Positions 48,212 to 56,805 of a DNA stretch of 64,000 nt are shown piece by piece. This DNA is from Lachnospiraceae bacterium M18-1 (GTDB taxonomy: Bacteria > Bacillota > Clostridia > Lachnospirales > Lachnospiraceae). The translations under genes and the position numbers were made by a program. The notes beneath the pieces are model-generated. The model was not told the origin of the DNA, searched no databases, and worked only from the letters and a program-made list of their open reading frames with translations. Positions within the stretch are counted from its first letter, which is position 1; each line of letters opens with the position of its first letter. Location of the stretch: contig KE159612.1 in the NCBI GenBank assembly GCA_000403295.2, positions 382,181 to 446,180 of the forward strand, in the 5' to 3' direction.

Positions 48212-50254
48212 ATGAAAAAGAAAGATGTGCGTTTGAAAGGACAGCTAAAGATGTATATGCGATGGCCGCTCATCATGACGGTGCTCTTGATCGCAATGAA
48301 CATCTGGATGTATCGGATTGACAGGCAGGCTGCCGGGATGATGTCTGTGTTCGTTATCATCTATGCTGTGATTGTCGGTATCCTGTATTTTCATAATCGG
48401 TCATTGATCCTTGCTGATATGATCCAGTTCTCGACCCAGTATAAAGGGATACAGAATACTCTCCTGCGGGAGCTTGCCATTCCTTATGCCATTCTGATGG
48501 AGGACGGCCGGATCGTATGGAAAAACGACCGGTTTGCGGAGGAATTTTGCGGCAGGCGGTCGGAAAGGTATCTGAATAAGCTGGTTCCTGAGATCAGCCG
48601 AAGCGTATTCCCCGGGGATGAGGAGAATGTGGAACTGGAGATCCAGCATAACGGACGGGATTATCAGGTCCATCTCAGCAAAGTTTCCATGGAAGGCTTC
48701 AGTGAGACAGAGGATGTGCTGCACATCCCCAGGGAAAAGGAATTTTTTATCGTCATCTATATGACGGATGTGACAGAATTGAATGCTAATTTGCGGGAGA
48801 TTGACAACCAGCGAATGATCGCCGGCCTGATCTATATCGACAATTATGATGAGATCATGGACAGCGTGGAAGAGGTGCGCCAGTCCCTTCTGGTGGCGCT
48901 GATCGACCGCAAGATCAACAAATATATCAATGATGCCGACGGACTTGTGAAGAAAATGGAAAAGGACAAGTATTTTATCGTCATCAAGAAAGAAGCTTAT
49001 CAGAAGTTTGAAGCAGACCGTTTTTCACTGCTGGAGGACGTCAAGCAGGTGAACATCGGCAATGCACGTTCAGCCACGCTGAGTATCGGACTGGGCGTCA
49101 ATACATCGACCTATGCGCAGAGTTATGATTATGCACGCATGGCGATCGATCTGGCACTGGCCAGGGGCGGCGACCAGGCAGTCGTGAAGGACTGCCACGG
49201 CCTGAAGTATTACGGCGGAAAAAAGGAGCAGACCTCCAAGAATACGCGGGTCAAGGCCCGGGTCAAGGCAGAGGCGCTGCGGGAGTTTATCGTTGCCAAG
49301 GACCAGATTTTTGTCATGGGACACCGTCTGGCGGACGCGGACAGCCTGGGGGCCTGCATGGGGATCTACCGCGCGGCGAAGGAGCTGGGCAAGAAGGCCC
49401 ATGTAGTGCTGGACGAGGTTTCCAATTCCATCCGGCCGCTGTATGATGAGATTCTGGACAGTTCTGCTTATGAAAGCGATATTTTCCTGACACCGGACAG
49501 GGCTCTGGACAGGATCAATGAAAATTCCATGGTGGTCGTGGTCGACACCAACAAGCCGCCCATGACGGAGTGCCCCGAACTGCTGAAGCAGTCTAAGACC
49601 ATTGCCGTACTGGACCACCACAGGCAGGGCAGCATGGTCATCGAGAATGCGGTGCTCTCCTATGTAGAGCCGTATTCTTCATCTACCTGTGAAATGGTAG
49701 CGGAGGTGCTGCAGTATATCGTCGACGACCTGCGGATTCCGTCGGTGGAGGCGGACTGCCTGTACGCCGGGATCATGATCGATACCCGGAACTTCATGAA
49801 CCGGACCGGGGTAAGGACCTTTGAGGCGGCGGCATTTTTGAGAAGGTGCGGCGCAGATATCACGCGTGTGAGAAAGATGTTCCGGGATGATATGGAGTCC
49901 TACCGGGCCAAGGCGGAGACCGTTCGGATGGCCGAGGTTTACCGCAGTGAGTATGCCATTGCGGAGTGTCCGGGCGATATCGACAGTCCTACCGTACTGG
50001 GGGCGCAGGCGGCCAATGAACTGCTGGATATCAGCGGCATCAAGGCATCCTTTGTACTTACAATATATAATGGAAGAATTTTCCTCAGCGCCCGTTCCAT
50101 CGACGAGGTCAATGTTCAGATCATTGCCGAAAAGCTGGGCGGAGGCGGACATATCAATGCGGCAGGCGTGCAGTTTGACCATACGGATGTAAAGGAAGCA
50201 ATCCATAGATTAAAAGAAACGATCGACCAGATGATAGAGGCCGGAGACATCTGA
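48212..50254 (+). CDS. gdpP: Cyclic-di-AMP phosphodiesterase GdpP
   Basis: A 680-residue membrane protein. Two helices (about residues 17-60), a PAS-like domain (about 75-170), a degenerate GGDEF domain (about 175-310, YFIVIKKEAYQKFEADRFSL) and a DHH-DHHA1 phosphodiesterase (about 345-680) with MGHRLADADSLGACMG, VVDTNKPP, LDHHRQGS and KLGGGGHINAAGVQF. GdpP hydrolyses c-di-AMP to pApA, tuning potassium balance and cell-wall stress. Its place between rpsR and rplI is conserved in Firmicutes. A TATACT box lies about 50 bases upstream. Confidence 0.95.
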   Translation: MKKKDVRLKGQLKMYMRWPLIMTVLLIAMNIWMYRIDRQAAGMMSVFVIIYAVIVGILYFHNRSLILADMIQFSTQYKGIQNTLLRELAIPYAILMEDGRIVWKNDRFAEEFCGRRSERYLNKLVPEISRSVFPGDEENVELEIQHNGRDYQVHLSKVSMEGFSETEDVLHIPREKEFFIVIYMTDVTELNANLREIDNQRMIAGLIYIDNYDEIMDSVEEVRQSLLVALIDRKINKYINDADGLVKKMEKDKYFIVIKKEAYQKFEADRFSLLEDVKQVNIGNARSATLSIGLGVNTSTYAQSYDYARMAIDLALARGGDQAVVKDCHGLKYYGGKKEQTSKNTRVKARVKAEALREFIVAKDQIFVMGHRLADADSLGACMGIYRAAKELGKKAHVVLDEVSNSIRPLYDEILDSSAYESDIFLTPDRALDRINENSMVVVVDTNKPPMTECPELLKQSKTIAVLDHHRQGSMVIENAVLSYVEPYSSSTCEMVAEVLQYIVDDLRIPSVEADCLYAGIMIDTRNFMNRTGVRTFEAAAFLRRCGADITRVRKMFRDDMESYRAKAETVRMAEVYRSEYAIAECPGDIDSPTVLGAQAANELLDISGIKASFVLTIYNGRIFLSARSIDEVNVQIIAEKLGGGGHINAAGVQFDHTDVKEAIHRLKETIDQMIEAGDI

Positions 50255-50351
50255 CAGCAGGATCAAGGTATCTGTATTATGCAGTGACACGGATCAGGCC
50301 GGAGTTTCCGCGTCGAAACAGACAGAGGGAAAGAATAAAGGAGTTTTATCT

Positions 50352-50801
50352 ATGAAAGTAATTTTATTACAGGATGTAAAGTCCCTTGGAAAAGAGGGCG
50401 AAATTGTAAACGTAAATGACGGATATGCGCGGAATTTTATCATTCCGAAGAAGCTGGGTGTGGAAGCGAACAGCAAAAACATGAATGACCTGAAGCTGAA
50501 AAAAAGCAATGAGGAAAAGATTGCCAGGGAGAACAAAGAGGCTGCTGCGAAACTGGCCGAAGAACTAAAAGCCGGGCAGGTTGAACTCAGGATCAAGGTG
50601 GGCGAGGGCGGAAAGGCATTTGGCTCCGTATCCGCAAAGGAGATCGCCGCTGCGGTAAAAGACCAGATGGGCCTGGATGTGGATAAAAAGAAGATCCAGC
50701 TTAAGGAAACGCTGAAAACCCTGGGAACGCATCTGGTTCCGGTAAAGCTGCATCCGGAAGTGACTGCGGAATTGAAGGTGGAGATCGGGGAAGAGGCATA
50801 G
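50352..50801 (+). CDS. rplI: 50S ribosomal protein L9
   Basis: A 149-residue L9 with the N-terminal rRNA-binding domain (MKVILLQDVKSLGKEGEIVN, VNDGYARNFIIPKKLGVEA), the long connecting helix and the C-terminal domain. Standard length. It follows gdpP by 97 bases and precedes dnaB in the usual order. Confidence 0.96.
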   Translation: MKVILLQDVKSLGKEGEIVNVNDGYARNFIIPKKLGVEANSKNMNDLKLKKSNEEKIARENKEAAAKLAEELKAGQVELRIKVGEGGKAFGSVSAKEIAAAVKDQMGLDVDKKKIQLKETLKTLGTHLVPVKLHPEVTAELKVEIGEEA

Positions 50802-50913
50802 GATTGGGCATGAGCGAAAATGTACGGCACAGGGCGGAAAGGCAGTCCGCACAGTACCCGCAGAAGCACCCGCCGGATGCTGAACAGATATGGATGATGA
50901 GGAGCAAAGACAA

Positions 50914-52257
50914 ATGGAAGAGGCGGTAATTAAACGGATCCTGCCTCATAGCACGGAAGCAGAAGAAGCGGTGATCGCTTCGATGCTGATGAATAAGGAT
51001 GCCATTTTGGAGACAACGGAGATTCTCACAGGGGAGGATTTCTATCAGACTGCATATGGCATCCTCTTTGATGCTATGGCAGAATTATTTCATATGGGAA
51101 GACCTGTGGATCTGATCACGCTGCAGGAATATCTGAAAGAGAAGAATGTCCCGCCGGAGATCAGCAGCCTGGAATTTGTCAAGGATATCCTGGCAGGCTT
51201 CCAGACCTCGGCAAATGCAAAATATTATGCGCAGATCATCAAAGAAAAAGCGACCCTGCGCAGGCTGATCAAGCTCAACGAAGAGATTGCCAATACCTGT
51301 TATTTGGAGAACCGTCCCCTGGAGGAAATACTGGAAATGACGGAGAAGCGGGTCTTTGAACTGGTGGAACGGGGCAATTTCCAGGACTTTGTGCCTATCA
51401 AGCAGGTGGTCCTAAATGCCCTGGAGGTCATTGAGAGGGCATCCAAGACGAGAGGAACCGTAACCGGCATACCTACCGGCTTTATCGATCTGGATTATAA
51501 GCTTTCGGGCCTGCAGCGGTCGGACCTGATCCTGATCGCGGCCAGACCGTCTATGGGAAAGACGGCATTTGTGCTGAATATCGCACAGCATGTGGCGTTT
51601 CGGCAGAACCTTTCGGTAGCTGTATTCAGTCTGGAAATGTCCAAGGAGCAGCTGGTGAATCGTCTGTTTTCCCTGGAATCCCATGTGGACGCTCAGCTCT
51701 TGCGTACCGGGAACCTGAAGGACACGGATTGGGAAAAGCTGATCGAGGGCGCCGGGATCATCGGAAAGTCCAGGCTGATCATTGACGACACCTCCGGAAT
51801 CTCTATTGCCGAGATGCGCTCAAAATGCCGGAAGTTCAAGCTGGAGCAGAATCTGGATCTGATCATCATCGACTACCTGCAGCTGATGAGCGGGAGCAGC
51901 AAGAGAAGCAACGAGAGCCGTCAGCAGGAGATATCAGAGATTTCGCGTTCCTTAAAAGGACTGGCGAGGGAGCTGAATGTGCCTGTCATTGCGCTGTCTC
52001 AGCTGAGCCGTGCGGTGGAATCCCGGAATGATAAGCGGCCCATGCTTTCCGACCTGCGTGAGTCAGGAGCCATCGAGCAGGATGCGGACGTGTGTATGTT
52101 TATTTACAGGGACGATTATTACAATCACGATTCGGAAGATAAGAACATTGCAGAGATCATCATTGCCAAGCAGAGGAACGGCCCCATCGGGACCGTTCGG
52201 CTGGCATGGATGCCGCAGTACACACGATTTGGAAATGAACTGCGTCAGCCGGAGTAG
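50914..52257 (+). CDS. dnaB: Replicative DNA helicase
   Basis: A 447-residue DnaB helicase. The N-terminal collar domain (LPHSTEAEEAVIASMLMNKD) and the RecA-like motor with Walker A ARPSMGKTAFVLNIA, Walker B LIIIDYLQLMS and VIALSQLSRAVESR are intact. It unwinds DNA ahead of the replication fork. GAGGAG sits about 12 bases before the chosen ATG; another ATG 8 codons upstream (50890) is possible. No intein. Confidence 0.95.
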   Translation: MEEAVIKRILPHSTEAEEAVIASMLMNKDAILETTEILTGEDFYQTAYGILFDAMAELFHMGRPVDLITLQEYLKEKNVPPEISSLEFVKDILAGFQTSANAKYYAQIIKEKATLRRLIKLNEEIANTCYLENRPLEEILEMTEKRVFELVERGNFQDFVPIKQVVLNALEVIERASKTRGTVTGIPTGFIDLDYKLSGLQRSDLILIAARPSMGKTAFVLNIAQHVAFRQNLSVAVFSLEMSKEQLVNRLFSLESHVDAQLLRTGNLKDTDWEKLIEGAGIIGKSRLIIDDTSGISIAEMRSKCRKFKLEQNLDLIIIDYLQLMSGSSKRSNESRQQEISEISRSLKGLARELNVPVIALSQLSRAVESRNDKRPMLSDLRESGAIEQDADVCMFIYRDDYYNHDSEDKNIAEIIIAKQRNGPIGTVRLAWMPQYTRFGNELRQPE

Positions 52258-52355
52258 ATGCTGAGGCGCATACGCCAGACAGATCTGACCGGCACGATTC
52301 CCGTCATTTACTGCTGGCTACATCTGCGTGGATGCGGATCAGATACGCTCCGAAA

Positions 52356-52395
52356 TATCCTGCCCGTTTTAAAATATGTCTGGCAGGGCAGGATA
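52356..52395. terminator. Inverted repeat between converging dnaB and merR genes
   Basis: TATCCTGCCC and GGGCAGGATA form a perfect 10 bp stem around a 20-base loop. It lies at the meeting point of two converging genes and could end both transcripts, though no T-tract follows on either strand. Confidence 0.5.
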
Positions 52396-52403
52396 CAGGA
52401 GGG

Positions 52404-53366
52404 TTATGTAAGCAGTTTCTTCAATTTTCCGAGCGGGGTTTCCCTTGCGGCTTCCCGCCGCCCTGCCTGCTGCTGGCGTATGAGTACGTCCAGTTTGCGG
52501 TAATGCTCTTCTTCCCGGCGTTCATTTGCCTGAAAGAGAAAATCCATTTCACGGATGACATCAGAAGTTACTTTGCGGCTGATGTCTTTTTTTAGTATTT
52601 CGTTGTTTGCAGAGACTACATCGGTCAGTACGTCTCCGATCAGGGAGCGCACCTGTTCCAGCTGTGTGACCTGAATCACATCGGCCTCCGGAGCTGACGG
52701 ACGGGCCGAAGCCAGGGAAGCAGATTCCTGCATATCGTCCGCCTCGCATTCCGTCATGCTGTCTTGCATATCACCTGATCTGCTGTTCCGCACTCCATCC
52801 AATTTGCCGTCTGCTCTGCTGTCCTGTATTTCAGCCGATGTGCCGTCTGCTCTGCCATTCTGTATTTCGGCCGATGTGCCGTCTGCTCTGCCATTCTGTA
52901 TTTCGGCCGATGTGCCGTCTGCCCTGTCATTCTGCATTTCGGCAGTTCTGCCGTCTGCCCCGCCATCCAGTATTTCAGAAGTTCTGCCGTCTGCTCCCTG
53001 CATTTCATTTGCTCTGCCGCCTGTTCCATCAGCCGATATAGCGGCTGTTTTGCCAGCCTGCGTGCCGTTCGTCTTGTCTCCCGCCTCTTTTCGGCGGGCA
53101 CCTTCTTCAGCCTTGGCAGAGTTCAGCCGTTTTCGGGCAGCAGTTAATTCCGGGATCATATATTTCAAGTCACGCAGAAGCATTCCTTCATTCTTCAGTT
53201 TCTGGATACAAAGAAAAAGCTGTATGTCATCTTCCGTATAGTATCGATGTCCCATGTCAGTGCGGCCGATCTCCAGACCCAGTTCCTCCTCCCAGTAGCG
53301 GAGAACGTGGGACTCTACCTGGAGCTTTTTGGCTGCCTCAGAAATCATGTACCTGACCTTGCCCAT
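52404..53366 (-). CDS. MerR-family regulator with tandem-repeat linker
   Basis: A 320-residue protein with an N-terminal MerR DNA-binding domain (YMISEAAKKLQVESHVLRYW, EEELGLEIGRTDMGHRYYTE). Residues about 124-203 are repeats of a 12-residue unit, QNGRADGTSAEI, degenerating at both ends. The C-terminal 100 residues form a helical region (VTQLEQVRSLIGDVLTDVVS, DVIREMDFLFQANERREEEH) like that of clostridial MerR proteins near dnaB. No effector-binding domain. The repeat length is likely variable between strains (inference). Confidence 0.85.
   Translation of the reverse strand: MGKVRYMISEAAKKLQVESHVLRYWEEELGLEIGRTDMGHRYYTEDDIQLFLCIQKLKNEGMLLRDLKYMIPELTAARKRLNSAKAEEGARRKEAGDKTNGTQAGKTAAISADGTGGRANEMQGADGRTSEILDGGADGRTAEMQNDRADGTSAEIQNGRADGTSAEIQNGRADGTSAEIQDSRADGKLDGVRNSRSGDMQDSMTECEADDMQESASLASARPSAPEADVIQVTQLEQVRSLIGDVLTDVVSANNEILKKDISRKVTSDVIREMDFLFQANERREEEHYRKLDVLIRQQQAGRREAARETPLGKLKKLLT
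52757..52997. repeat. 36 bp coding minisatellite
   Basis: Tandem units of 36 bp such as TCTGCCATTCTGTATTTCGG then CCGATGTGCCGTCTGC, three nearly identical (about 52833-52940) with diverged copies on both sides. They encode the 12-residue repeats of the MerR regulator. The opposite strand also stays open over the array because the unit is a multiple of three. Confidence 0.85.
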
Positions 53367-53456
53367 ATATAGGATACCTCCTTAGGATTATTATACACTC
53401 TCGGAGTGATTTTTAGTTATACTGAGCGCCAGATTAATCTGCGCACGGTAAAACAT

Positions 53457-53663
53457 GGTTACTGTTCACACCCTCACCGGGTGCTCACAGCAACGAATCC
53501 GGCCTATTGAAAGTTGCCTTACGGCAAGAGGCCGGATTCCCGTCTACACTCCATTCCGGTCCGTCCTAAACAAGCGTCGCTGGCGCTTAGGACCGCCGTC
53601 AGGCGGCTTCTCAATTGGCTGGATGCGTTACAGTTCGCGGACGGTCAGGCCGTGAACTGTAAC
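53457..53663. repeat. Family B dispersed repeat (copy 4, long form)
   Basis: GGTTACTGTTCACACCCTCA opens, then CGAATCCGGCCTATTGAAAG, TTGCCTTACGGCAAGAGGCC, an inserted module (CCGTCTACACTCCATTCCGG, TCCGTCCTAAACAAGCGTCG, CTGGCGCTTAGGACCGCC) and a closing CTGGATGCGTTACAGTTCGC ... GTGAACTGTAAC. With copy 5 it fills most of a 776-base gap without a gene. Confidence 0.82.
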
Positions 53664-53833
53664 ATAACATGATGCGTACAGCCGTACCCGGCCAAGGTGC
53701 GGCATGTAACATTTATGAAGCCCGTCCACCTGCTTTCGCCCCTTATTATACCATACGGAGCAGCAGGAAATGAAAAAAAGCGTTCGTCAAATAAAGACAT
53801 TCTTTGTAAGGAGACGATCTCCAAACGTTGCAC

Positions 53834-54030
53834 GTTACTGTTCACACCCTTTGGGTGCTCCAGTAACCGTATCCAGCCCATTTTAAGTCGCCTTCGGCGG
53901 TCCTAAGCGCCAGCGACGCTTGTTTAGGACGGACCGGAACGGAGTGTAGACGGGCTGGATATTATGGCAAATGTTACTTTACTGGCCGGACGCCGTGCAG
54001 CAGGGTGCACGACGCCGTGTGAACTGTAAC
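53834..54030. repeat. Family B dispersed repeat (copy 5, long form)
   Basis: GTTACTGTTCACACCCTTTG, CGTATCCAGCCCATTTTAAG, then the same module as copy 4 but inverted (GGTCCTAAGCGCCAGCGACG, CTTGTTTAGGACGGACCGGA, ACGGAGTGTAGACGGGCTGG), then GGCCGGACGCCGTGCAGCAG and GGTGCACGACGCCGTGTGAA. The about 65 bp inverted module arms are at 53544-53607 and 53890-53957. Confidence 0.82.
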
Positions 54031-54142
54031 CTTTTTATCTGCAAGTATTTACATTCATACTTCACGTACAGAGAAAAAAGTGATATTATAGATAGTATAG
54101 AAAACACCTGAGTACAGAGAGAATCCGGGAGGGTCTAAGGAG

Positions 54143-56698
54143 ATGGAGAATAAGACAAAAAATACACGATATCTGATCGTCAGCCTTATATTTGTGCTGA
54201 TCCTGTGTATTTTCATTTTCACATTCCAGGCAGTTCGCATGCGGGAGAAGAGTGCGGAGACGATCAGTGATATCGGAGGCATTTACATGTCCGGGATGGG
54301 AGAACATGTGGCGGAGCACTTCGGATCGACCATCGGACTGCGGCTGTCCCAGGTAGGAGATCTGGTAGAAACTGTGCCTCCGGGAAATGCAGGGACTGCG
54401 GATGTGATGCGCATCAATCTGTCCAACAATGGGCGTATGCGGGAGTTTACCAGTCTGGCGCTTGTTTCCGAAGACGGGACTTATGAGATGATCTACGGCA
54501 ATGATGCGGATCCGGCCGATCCAGAGACCTTTATGCGGTCACTGCGCAGCGGCCACAGCAAGATCGCAGCGGCCACGGACAGGCTTGGAGATACGGTCAT
54601 TCTGATGGGGATGCCGGCGGCTTACCGCATGAAGGACGGCGGGGAAAGTATTGCGCTTGTGGCAGGGCTTCCGGTCAGCTACATCGGTGAAACACTGTCT
54701 TTGACTATGAACGATACATCCATGGAATACTATATGGTACTAAAAAACGGCGACTTCATTTTTCGGGGCGACGGACTGGACGGAGGCAATTACTTCGAAC
54801 GGGTCAGAAAACGCTATGACAGTGTGCGGGGCATGGAAAAGGAGACCTTTATTCAGGAACTTCAGGATGCCATGGAGGTGAACGAGAAATATGATATCGA
54901 GTTCACGATGGACGGGGAACGGCGGCATATGTACTGCACCCGGCTGCCCAATTCTGAATGGTATCTGCTGGTGGGGATGTCCTACAACCTGATGGATTCG
55001 ACCATCGATCGGTTCGGGAAGCAGTGGACATTCACCGCGCTGGCGGACTGTGCGCTGATCGTGCTGGCGCTGCTGCTTGTTTTTGTGGGATATTTCCGGC
55101 TGATGCGTCAGCAGATGCGCTCCCTGGATGAAGCGCGGAAGGCGGCGGAGCGTGCCAGCAAGGCAAAGAGTGAATTTCTTTCAAATATGAGCCATGATAT
55201 CCGGACTCCTATGAATGGGATCGTCGGCATGACGACCATCGCCATTTCCAATATAGACGATACTCAGCAGGTACAGCATTGTCTGAAAAAGATTGCTTTT
55301 TCCAGCGGCCACCTGCTGGGGATGATCAATGACATCATGGACATGTCCAAGATTGAGAACGGGGAGCTGATCCTAAATGTGGAGCAGCTATCGCTTCGTG
55401 ACGCCATGCTGAACATTGTGGGGATCATGCGGCCTCAGGTGAGGGAGAAACGCCAGAAGCTGGACGTTTATGTACGGGACGTGACCGTGGAAAATGTGTG
55501 CGGGGACAACGTCCGGATCAACCAGATCCTGCTCAATCTTCTGAGCAATGCCGTGAAATTTACGCAGGAGGAGGGGCGGATCCAGCTTGTGCTGCAGGAG
55601 GAGCCGTCCCCCAGGGGCGACGCATTTATCAGGGTGCACCTCAGGGTGAAGGACAACGGGATCGGAATGACACGGGAATTTAAAGAGCGGATCTTCGAAT
55701 CATTCATCCGGGAAGACCATACCCGTATTGAAAAATCGGCAGGCGCCGGATTGGGGCTGACGATCACTAAGCACATTGTAGAGGCAATGGGCGGCAATAT
55801 CAAAGTGGAAAGTGAGCCCGGGCGGGGGAGTGCGTTCCACATAACAGTGGATCTGGAAAAGGCGATGGCCCAGGAGCGGGAGATGGATCTTCCGGACTGG
55901 GATCTTCTGGTTGTAGATGATGACGAGATCCATTGTGAAAATGATATCGCCGCTCTGAAGGCGATGGGCATCAAAGCGGACTGGGCGCTGAACGGACAGC
56001 GGGCAATCCAGGCGGTGGAAAAACGTCTGGAACAGGGAGACAATTATTTTGCGATCCTGCTGGATTATGATATGCCGGGGATGAACGGTATTGAGACGGC
56101 GCGGGAGATCCGGAAGCTCTGCGGTGAAAAGACGCCGCTTTTGCTGCTGGCGGCATTTGACTGGAATGAGGTGGAGGCGGAAGCCAAGGAGGTGGGAATC
56201 TATGGATTTCTTGCAAAGCCGTTATTTAAATCTACGCTGTTCTATGGGCTGAAGCCTCTTGCTGCTACGAAGGCAGCGGAGCTCCCGGCAGAATCAGATA
56301 TATCCACGCAGTTTACAGGAAAGCGGGCGCTGCTCGCAGAGGACAATGAACTGAACTGGGAGATCGCAAGCGAGCTGATCTCGGATCTTGGAATTGAACT
56401 GGACTGGGCAGAGGACGGCAAGATCTGCGTGGATAAGTTTGAACAGTCGCCGCTGCACTATTACGATGTGATATTGATGGATCTGCGGATGCCGGTGATG
56501 ACCGGATATGAGGCGGCCAGGGCGATCCGGGATATGAGCCGGACGGACGCGGACACGATTCCGATCATTGCCATGAGCGCGGATGCCTACCGGGACGACG
56601 TGCAGAAGTGCCTGGACTGCGGAATGAACGCCCATGTACCCAAGCCCATTGATATGCAGGAGGTAACCCGGCTTCTGGAGAAATATCTGCAGCCGTAA
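54143..56698 (+). CDS. Hybrid sensor histidine kinase with two receiver domains
   Basis: An 851-residue protein. Membrane helices at about 12-32 and 295-318 enclose a roughly 260-residue extracellular sensor region. HisKA follows with FLSNMSHDIRTPMNGIVGM (His351), then an ATP-binding domain (NQILLNLLSNAVKFTQEEGR, GAGLGLTITKHIVEAMGG). Two receivers follow: the first with LLDYDMPGMNG (Asp641), the second with LMDLRMPVMTG (Asp780). No HPt or output domain is fused. A solute-binding protein gene follows 107 bases later with no permease genes, suggesting it presents the ligand to this kinase (inference). Confidence 0.92.
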   Translation: MENKTKNTRYLIVSLIFVLILCIFIFTFQAVRMREKSAETISDIGGIYMSGMGEHVAEHFGSTIGLRLSQVGDLVETVPPGNAGTADVMRINLSNNGRMREFTSLALVSEDGTYEMIYGNDADPADPETFMRSLRSGHSKIAAATDRLGDTVILMGMPAAYRMKDGGESIALVAGLPVSYIGETLSLTMNDTSMEYYMVLKNGDFIFRGDGLDGGNYFERVRKRYDSVRGMEKETFIQELQDAMEVNEKYDIEFTMDGERRHMYCTRLPNSEWYLLVGMSYNLMDSTIDRFGKQWTFTALADCALIVLALLLVFVGYFRLMRQQMRSLDEARKAAERASKAKSEFLSNMSHDIRTPMNGIVGMTTIAISNIDDTQQVQHCLKKIAFSSGHLLGMINDIMDMSKIENGELILNVEQLSLRDAMLNIVGIMRPQVREKRQKLDVYVRDVTVENVCGDNVRINQILLNLLSNAVKFTQEEGRIQLVLQEEPSPRGDAFIRVHLRVKDNGIGMTREFKERIFESFIREDHTRIEKSAGAGLGLTITKHIVEAMGGNIKVESEPGRGSAFHITVDLEKAMAQEREMDLPDWDLLVVDDDEIHCENDIAALKAMGIKADWALNGQRAIQAVEKRLEQGDNYFAILLDYDMPGMNGIETAREIRKLCGEKTPLLLLAAFDWNEVEAEAKEVGIYGFLAKPLFKSTLFYGLKPLAATKAAELPAESDISTQFTGKRALLAEDNELNWEIASELISDLGIELDWAEDGKICVDKFEQSPLHYYDVILMDLRMPVMTGYEAARAIRDMSRTDADTIPIIAMSADAYRDDVQKCLDCGMNAHVPKPIDMQEVTRLLEKYLQP

Positions 56699-56805
56699 CA
56701 GGGAAGAGAAAGGCCGGGTGCATGCCGTATAAAGTGAGATCAACAGGGGACGGAGATTTATTCCGTTCTGCAGCGGAGTAATGTATAGAAAGGAGCCATG
56801 TGAAT

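Noticed and set aside
52756..53241. Open frame on the plus strand opposite the MerR gene
   Set aside because: It exists because the 36 bp repeat keeps all frames open; no ribosome binding site and no family resemblance.
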